DNA of 5,185 nt from Aquincola sp. (GTDB taxonomy: Bacteria > Pseudomonadota > Gammaproteobacteria > Burkholderiales > Burkholderiaceae_C), in NCBI GenBank assembly GCA_029884035.1, contig JAOUIM010000288.1, positions 1 to 5,185 on the forward strand, read 5' to 3'. The notes under the pieces were generated by a model, which had not been told where the DNA came from, searched no databases, and saw only the letters and a list, made by a program, of their open reading frames with translations. Within the stretch, counting starts at the first letter, position 1; every line of letters begins with the position of its first letter. This document shows positions 1 to 5,185 of the stretch, in pieces. The position numbers and the translations under genes are program-made.

Positions 1-1
1 C

Positions 2-172
2 AAGCGCATCCTCGAGCCGATCAAGGGCAAACTCGCCGACACGCTGCGCGAGATGCGCGAGGACCTGCAGAGCTCGATCAGCTATGCCGGCGGCCGGCAG
101 CTCGCCGATCTGAAGCGGGTGAACTACGTGATCCTCGGTGGCGAAAACGCCGGCGAGCACCTGTTCATGTAG
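2..172 (+). CDS. guaC: GMP reductase, C-terminal end (partial, 5' end outside window)
   Basis: Only the last 56 codons are visible, in the frame beginning at base 2 and ending with TAG at 170-172. The peptide contains DTLREMREDLQSSISYAGG and then a short strand NYVILGG, ending GEHLFM. The SSISYAGG segment preceded by an amphipathic helix with the DLQ motif matches, from memory, the C-terminal end of the IMP dehydrogenase/GMP reductase (beta/alpha)8-barrel family, specifically the GMP reductase branch known from Bacillus-type GuaC. IMP dehydrogenases have different wording here. GMP reductase converts GMP to IMP with NADPH in the cytoplasm, as part of purine salvage. The catalytic cysteine and the nucleotide-binding loops lie upstream of the window and cannot be checked. 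The gene converges on gor, with 81 bp between the two stop codons. The main alternative is another IMPDH/GMPR-family protein. Confidence 0.8.
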   Translation, partial: KRILEPIKGKLADTLREMREDLQSSISYAGGRQLADLKRVNYVILGGENAGEHLFM

Positions 173-210
173 AGGTTGAATGCGCGCCGGCCCGCGCCAG
201 GGTCGCTCGC

Positions 211-243
211 GGCTCCCTTTGGGCGCGGCGTCTGCAGGGAACC
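211..243. terminator. Possible bidirectional hairpin between convergent guaC and gor
   Basis: GGCTCCCT at 211-218 and AGGGAACC at 236-243 form an inverted repeat with a 17-nt loop. Read as minus-strand RNA all eight positions pair, one of them as G-U; read as plus-strand RNA one position is a C-A mismatch. The element lies 10 bp beyond the gor stop and 38 bp beyond the guaC stop, where a shared terminator would be expected. There is no T-run on either side, so it is not a canonical intrinsic terminator. A second small GC dyad (GCGCG 182-186 with CGCGC 193-197) lies nearer guaC. GC-rich DNA gives such hairpins by chance, hence the low confidence. Confidence 0.25.
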
Positions 244-253
244 TGGGGGCCAG

Positions 254-1639
254 CTAGATGCCGTGTCGCCGCGCGGGCACACGCATCGTCACGAGTTCCT
301 CGGCCGCCGTGGGATGCACCGCAAGCGTCGCATCGAGGTCCGCCTTGCGTGCCCCCAGCGTGAGTGCCACGCCAAGGAGCTGGATCATCTCGGCCGCGTC
401 GGCGCCGACGATGTGGCAGCCGAGCACGCGGTCGGTCGATCGGCGCACCACCAGCTTCATCAGCGTGCGCTCGTCGCCGCCGGCCAATGTCGCCTTCATC
501 GGGCGGAACGTGGCGATGTAGATGTCGATGTCGGCGTGGCGTGTCAGTGCCTCGGCCTCGGTCAGTCCGGCGCAGCCGACCTCGGGTGTCGTGAACACGG
601 CCGAGGGCACGAGGCCGTGCTCGCCCAAGTGGGACAGCGGCACCGCGTCGATCCCGCCGAAGACGCGGTCGGCGTAGACCTGCCCCTCGCGGATCGCTGC
701 CGGCGTGAGCTGCACTCGGTTGGTCACGTCGCCGACCGCGTGGATGTGCTCGACGCTCGTCCGCCCATCAATTGTCACCTTGACGGCGCCCCTGTCGTCG
801 AGCGCGACACCCGCCGCCTCGAGCCCCAGGCCTTGCGTGTTGGGACGGCGACCGAGCGCGCGCAGCACCGCGTCCGTCTCGATCAACGTGCCGCCACCAA
901 GCGTCGCCGCGAGTCCCGTACCGTGGCGGTCGATCGCACTAATCGACGCCTGCGTCTCGAAGCCGATGCCCTGCGCCGTGAGCTGCGATTGCAGGTGCGC
1001 GCGAACGTCGTCGTCGAACCCACGCAGGATGCGATCGCGCCTGAGGACGACCATGACTTGCGAGCCCAGAAGGTTCAACAGGCACGCAAACTCGAGCGCA
1101 ATGTAACCGGCGCCCTGCACCACCACGCGCCGCGGCTGGGCAGGCCACCGGAACAGATCGTTCGATGTCGACGCCAGGCCGGCACCCGGAAAATCCGGCC
1201 CTGCCTCCGGCGTCGCCCCGGTGGCAACGAGGACATGGCGCGCGCGCAGCCGTTCGCCGCTACGCAAAAGGCGCACCGTGTGGGCATCGTCGAGCACCGC
1301 ACGTTCGTCATGCACCTGCACGCCGGCTCGCTCCAACGTCGTGCGGTACACGCCTTCGAGCCGCAACACTTCGGCATCGACCTGGCGCTTGAGCGCGGCC
1401 CAGTCGAACACCGGCGCCGCCGGCAACGCCCAACCGAAGCCCCCGGCCTCGCGAAACCCCTGTGCAAAGCGCGAGGCCATCACCATCAGCTTCTTGGGCA
1501 CGCAACCGCGGATCACACAGGTGCCGCCGAGGCGGTACTCCTCGGCCAGCGCGACGCGCGCGCCATGCTGGGCGGCCACACGGGCGGCGCGCACGCCACC
1601 CGAGCCGCCGCCGATCACGAACAGGTCCACTTCACGCAC
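254..1639 (-). CDS. gor: Glutathione-disulfide reductase
   Basis: This is a complete 461-residue class I pyridine nucleotide-disulfide oxidoreductase, the usual length for the family. It reduces glutathione disulfide to glutathione with NADPH, using FAD and a redox cysteine pair in the cytoplasm. Visible in order: the FAD dinucleotide-binding loop GGGSGG (residues 10-15); the redox-active disulfide GGTCVIRGCVPKK with Cys41 and Cys46; an ATG motif at 139-141; the NADPH-binding loop GAGYIA (176-181) followed by Arg200 and Arg206, at the spacing of the two arginines that hold the NADPH 2'-phosphate in E. coli Gor; the second FAD motif AVGDV (301-305); and the C-terminal HPTAAEE with the His442/Glu447 active-site pair. 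The NADPH arginines and the CVIRGC wording favour glutathione reductase over dihydrolipoamide dehydrogenase or mercuric reductase; overall it resembles the plant/alphaproteobacterial-type subgroup. The start is GTG at 1639, with GAGGGG six bases upstream, and it places the FAD motif correctly. The gene lies 76 bp downstream of the co-oriented S41 gene. No defect is seen. Confidence 0.95.
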   Translation of the reverse strand: MREVDLFVIGGGSGGVRAARVAAQHGARVALAEEYRLGGTCVIRGCVPKKLMVMASRFAQGFREAGGFGWALPAAPVFDWAALKRQVDAEVLRLEGVYRTTLERAGVQVHDERAVLDDAHTVRLLRSGERLRARHVLVATGATPEAGPDFPGAGLASTSNDLFRWPAQPRRVVVQGAGYIALEFACLLNLLGSQVMVVLRRDRILRGFDDDVRAHLQSQLTAQGIGFETQASISAIDRHGTGLAATLGGGTLIETDAVLRALGRRPNTQGLGLEAAGVALDDRGAVKVTIDGRTSVEHIHAVGDVTNRVQLTPAAIREGQVYADRVFGGIDAVPLSHLGEHGLVPSAVFTTPEVGCAGLTEAEALTRHADIDIYIATFRPMKATLAGGDERTLMKLVVRRSTDRVLGCHIVGADAAEMIQLLGVALTLGARKADLDATLAVHPTAAEELVTMRVPARRHGI

Positions 1640-1645
1640 ACCGCA

Positions 1646-1651
1646 CCCCTC
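1646..1651 (-). promoter_or_regulatory. Ribosome-binding site of gor
   Basis: On the minus strand GAGGGG lies six bases before the GTG at 1639. It decides the start: an ATG at 1653-1651 is out of frame, and no other in-frame start in the intergenic gap has such a site. Confidence 0.6.
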
Positions 1652-1736
1652 ATGCCGCGCCTGCGGCCCGGCATCTTAGGGTCGGCTTCGGGGCCGCCCC
1701 CTTACACCGGCAGCATCAGCGGGCCGACATGCCGGT
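1652..1736 (-). other. S41-gor intergenic gap with three dyad symmetries
   Basis: Three inverted repeats are packed into this stretch, described here as minus-strand RNA. First, ACCGGCA/TGCCGGT (arms 1736-1730 and 1712-1706, 17-nt loop) spans the S41 stop codon. Second, GGGCGGC with GCCG-A-CCC (arms 1699-1693 and 1686-1679, one bulged A, 6-nt loop) begins 17 bp after the stop. Third, ATGCCG/CGGCAT (arms 1674-1669 and 1657-1652) abuts the gor ribosome-binding site, and inside it GCCGC/GCGGC can pair instead with a 4-nt loop. None is followed by a U-run. They could terminate or process the S41 transcript, or shield the gor start, but at this GC content chance hairpins are common. No clear promoter for gor was seen. 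Confidence 0.3.
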
Positions 1737-3137
1737 ACGCTCGCCACCGTCAGCGCCGTCGTAGCGCGCACGCCCGGTCATCGTGCGGGCCTGCGGTGAC
1801 TCTCTCGAGGCTGCCGTGGGAGGGCATACCCCGTTATCGATGTAATGTGCCGCCGCCATGAGCAGCGGATCGGCCACATCGCCCGGAAGGCGCGAGAAGT
1901 CCTCGGCCACGGGGCAGGTGGCGGCCAGCCCGTCGAAGTAGCGTCCCTCGTTGCGCGCATTCACGCTCTCAAAATTGACGATGCTGTAGGTCGTGCCCCA
2001 GCCATCATCGTCGGGAAGGAATCCCACCGGCTTGCCGCAGGTGGTGTCGCCCACCGTGACCACGTCGACGCGTGCACCGGGCAGGTCATTGAGCCCACGC
2101 AGGCCGTTGATCACCTGCTCGCTTGCCGAGCAAGTGCGCGGGCCGGTCAGCACGAACACGCGGGAAAAGCCGCTCCAGGCGCCCGGGTTGCTGAACGCGA
2201 AGTTCTGGTTGTTGCCGCTCTGTTTGTCGTTGTAGAGCAGCCGCGCGTAGGTCTGTCCCACGGCAGGCGAGCCCGAAGCGTAGGACGCGACCGTGCCACC
2301 GACCGACACGAGCCCGCCACCGTTGTAGCGCAGGTCGAGAACGAGCTCCTGTATCCCCTGCGCCCGGAATCCGCTCATCACCGAGCTCAGCGGCGCACCG
2401 ACCTGGTTGATCATGTCCTTGACGAAGACGTAGCCCATCAAGCGCCCATTGGGACTCTGCACCACCGGCCGGCCCTGAACCGGCGTCAACGCGAACACTG
2501 CCGCGGCCAGTTGAACTGAGCGATCAACGCCCTGCGCGTTCCGCAGCACGACTGTCAGGGGATCCCCCACCGCGTTGGGCGTCAGCGCGCTGAAGTCGTT
2601 GGCCGCGATCACGTCGGACGCGGGTTGTCCGTTGAGTGACATCACGCGGTCACCGCGCGCGATGCTCGCGGCAGCAGCCGGGCTCGCAGGCTCCACATAG
2701 CGTACGTACAGTGGCGCCGAGGGGATGGGCGCGGGCACCGTCACTTCGAGACCCGCTACCGCCAGGCCGTAGCCCAGCGTCTGGCCGTCGCCGAAGAAGC
2801 GGTTGAAGCTTTCAGTGCTCTGGTACCCGCTGTATCGATCGGACGGCCAGGTCTGCGTCGTGCTTGGTGGAATCAGATCGCCGCCGCGGTAGATCAACGC
2901 CGCGAAATAGTCGCCTACCGTGTTGTAGCCAGCGGGCGACGGATTCGGTGAAAGACGGTACCAGAAGTAGGTGTCGTTGAAGTAGCAGCGCAACCAGTCC
3001 TGCCGGTCTGCAACACCGCCGCTGGCGGCGGTCGAGGGACAACCATCGCTGCCGCCACCGCCGCCTCCGCATGCAGACAGCACGATGGGCAGAACACAGG
3101 CCAGGGCACGCAACCAGCGAGGGACTTCAAGGCGCAT
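1716..3137 (-). CDS. S41-family (CtpA/Prc-like) peptidase lipoprotein with PDZ domain
   Basis: This is a complete 473-residue predicted envelope protease. The N-terminus is a lipoprotein signal: basic start, hydrophobic stretch 11-20, lipobox LSAC with Cys23, then a six-Gly linker. Gly at +2 suggests the outer membrane. Residues 33-120 form an N-terminal region rich in aromatic residues (WLRCYFNDTYFWY at 48-60, FFGDGQTLGYG at 114-124). A PDZ-like segment follows at about 140-205 (VEPASPAAAASIARGDRVMSLNG). The S41 core has GYVFV (235-239), LVLDLRYNGGG (265-275), TCSASE with predicted nucleophile Ser337, and TTCGKP with predicted general base Lys369. The dyad is intact, so the enzyme is probably active and cleaves protein C-termini in the periplasm; the substrate is unknown. 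Ser to Lys is 32 residues, against 25 in E. coli Prc. Six non-lipid cysteines (33, 51, 336, 367, 408, 438) could form disulfides. The ATG at 3137 is chosen because it gives the lipoprotein signal and follows GGAG; the frame stays open 213 codons further upstream only as antisense to valS. Divergent from valS, upstream of gor. Confidence 0.9.
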   Translation of the reverse strand: MRLEVPRWLRALACVLPIVLSACGGGGGGSDGCPSTAASGGVADRQDWLRCYFNDTYFWYRLSPNPSPAGYNTVGDYFAALIYRGGDLIPPSTTQTWPSDRYSGYQSTESFNRFFGDGQTLGYGLAVAGLEVTVPAPIPSAPLYVRYVEPASPAAAASIARGDRVMSLNGQPASDVIAANDFSALTPNAVGDPLTVVLRNAQGVDRSVQLAAAVFALTPVQGRPVVQSPNGRLMGYVFVKDMINQVGAPLSSVMSGFRAQGIQELVLDLRYNGGGLVSVGGTVASYASGSPAVGQTYARLLYNDKQSGNNQNFAFSNPGAWSGFSRVFVLTGPRTCSASEQVINGLRGLNDLPGARVDVVTVGDTTCGKPVGFLPDDDGWGTTYSIVNFESVNARNEGRYFDGLAATCPVAEDFSRLPGDVADPLLMAAAHYIDNGVCPPTAASRESPQARTMTGRARYDGADGGERTGMSAR

Positions 3138-3144
3138 CGTCGTT

Positions 3145-3148
3145 CTCC
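3145..3148 (-). promoter_or_regulatory. Ribosome-binding site of the S41 lipoprotein gene
   Basis: On the minus strand GGAG (followed by AA) lies seven bases before the ATG at 3137. It supports this start over the longer open frame that extends into the antisense of valS. Confidence 0.6.
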
Positions 3149-3169
3149 GGAGCTTCGAGAGGGCGAAAC

Positions 3170-3175
3170 TACAAT
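3170..3175 (+). promoter_or_regulatory. Candidate -10 element for valS
   Basis: TACAAT on the plus strand matches the sigma-70 -10 consensus at five of six positions and stands out in GC-rich surroundings. It would start a transcript near 3182, giving valS a leader of about 90 nt. No good -35 hexamer lies 16-18 bp upstream. A perfect TTGACA (-35 consensus) lies further down at 3204-3209, but the sequence 16-18 bp after it (around AGGGCC) is not a -10. Either element could be chance. No convincing promoter for the divergent S41 gene was found on the other strand. Confidence 0.25.
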
Positions 3176-3183
3176 TGCAGCAA

Positions 3184-3258
3184 CCCCTGCGGCCCGTTTC
3201 GCGTTGACAGGATTGTCCGTCAGCGCAGGGCCGCGCTTGTCGCCGGAATGTGTCCGGC
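3184..3258 (+). other. Inverted repeats in the presumed valS leader
   Basis: CCCTGCG (3185-3191) is perfectly complementary to CGCAGGG (3224-3230). The overlapping GCGGCCC (3189-3195) is perfectly complementary to GGGCCGC (3228-3234). The two 7-bp pairings share bases and exclude each other. A third dyad, GCCGG/CCGGC (3242-3246 and 3254-3258, 7-nt loop), ends 15 bp before the valS ATG. There is no T-run and no T-box-like motif, and no leader peptide rich in valine codons was seen. Whether these pairings form or regulate anything is unknown. Confidence 0.3.
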
Positions 3259-3273
3259 TGTGGCGCAAAATCA

Positions 3274-5185
<1,912 letters not shown>

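Noticed and set aside
176..1861. Long open frame of 561 codons on the plus strand
   Set aside because: It is antisense to gor and runs into the 3' part of the S41 gene. Its translation is rich in Arg, His and Ala with no recognisable motif, as expected for the opposite strand of a high-GC gene. gor has every family motif.
3204..3209. Perfect TTGACA as a -35 element for valS
   Set aside because: No acceptable -10 hexamer occurs 16-18 bp downstream, where the sequence is GC-rich (around AGGGCC), so I did not call it a promoter.

Overview
The window is ordinary, dense, high-GC chromosomal DNA, most likely from a betaproteobacterium of the order Burkholderiales, perhaps near Rubrivivax, Leptothrix or Methylibium. 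The evidence is the strong G/C bias at third codon positions, the wording of the valyl-tRNA synthetase (for example RCEGYRNFCNKLWNATRF followed by MNCEGQD), and a Gly-rich S41-type lipoprotein of a kind common in that order. The placement rests on recalled family resemblance, not on a search.

Layout from left to right. Positions 2-172 (+) hold the last 56 codons of a GMP reductase (guaC type), which enters from outside the window. A convergent gap of about 80 bp with a possible bidirectional hairpin follows. Positions 254-1639 (-) encode a complete glutathione-disulfide reductase (gor) with a GTG start. A 76-bp gap containing several dyad symmetries separates it from positions 1716-3137 (-), a complete S41-family (C-terminal-processing-protease-like) lipoprotein of 473 residues. 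A 136-bp divergent intergenic region (3138-3273) carries the control regions of the S41 gene and of valS. The valyl-tRNA synthetase gene (valS) runs from 3274 (+) off the right edge, and 637 complete codons are visible.

The genes do housekeeping work in separate pathways: purine salvage, thiol redox balance, cell-envelope proteolysis and translation. The S41 gene and gor are co-oriented and close enough to share a transcript, but nothing indicates that their products cooperate. guaC and gor converge, and the S41 gene and valS diverge. I see no mobile element, phage gene, CRISPR array, RNA gene or tandem repeat, and no sign of an undescribed multi-gene system. The items most worth a second look are the cysteines beside the S41 catalytic Ser and Lys, and the leader of valS, which lacks a clear ribosome-binding site and can form two mutually exclusive pairings.
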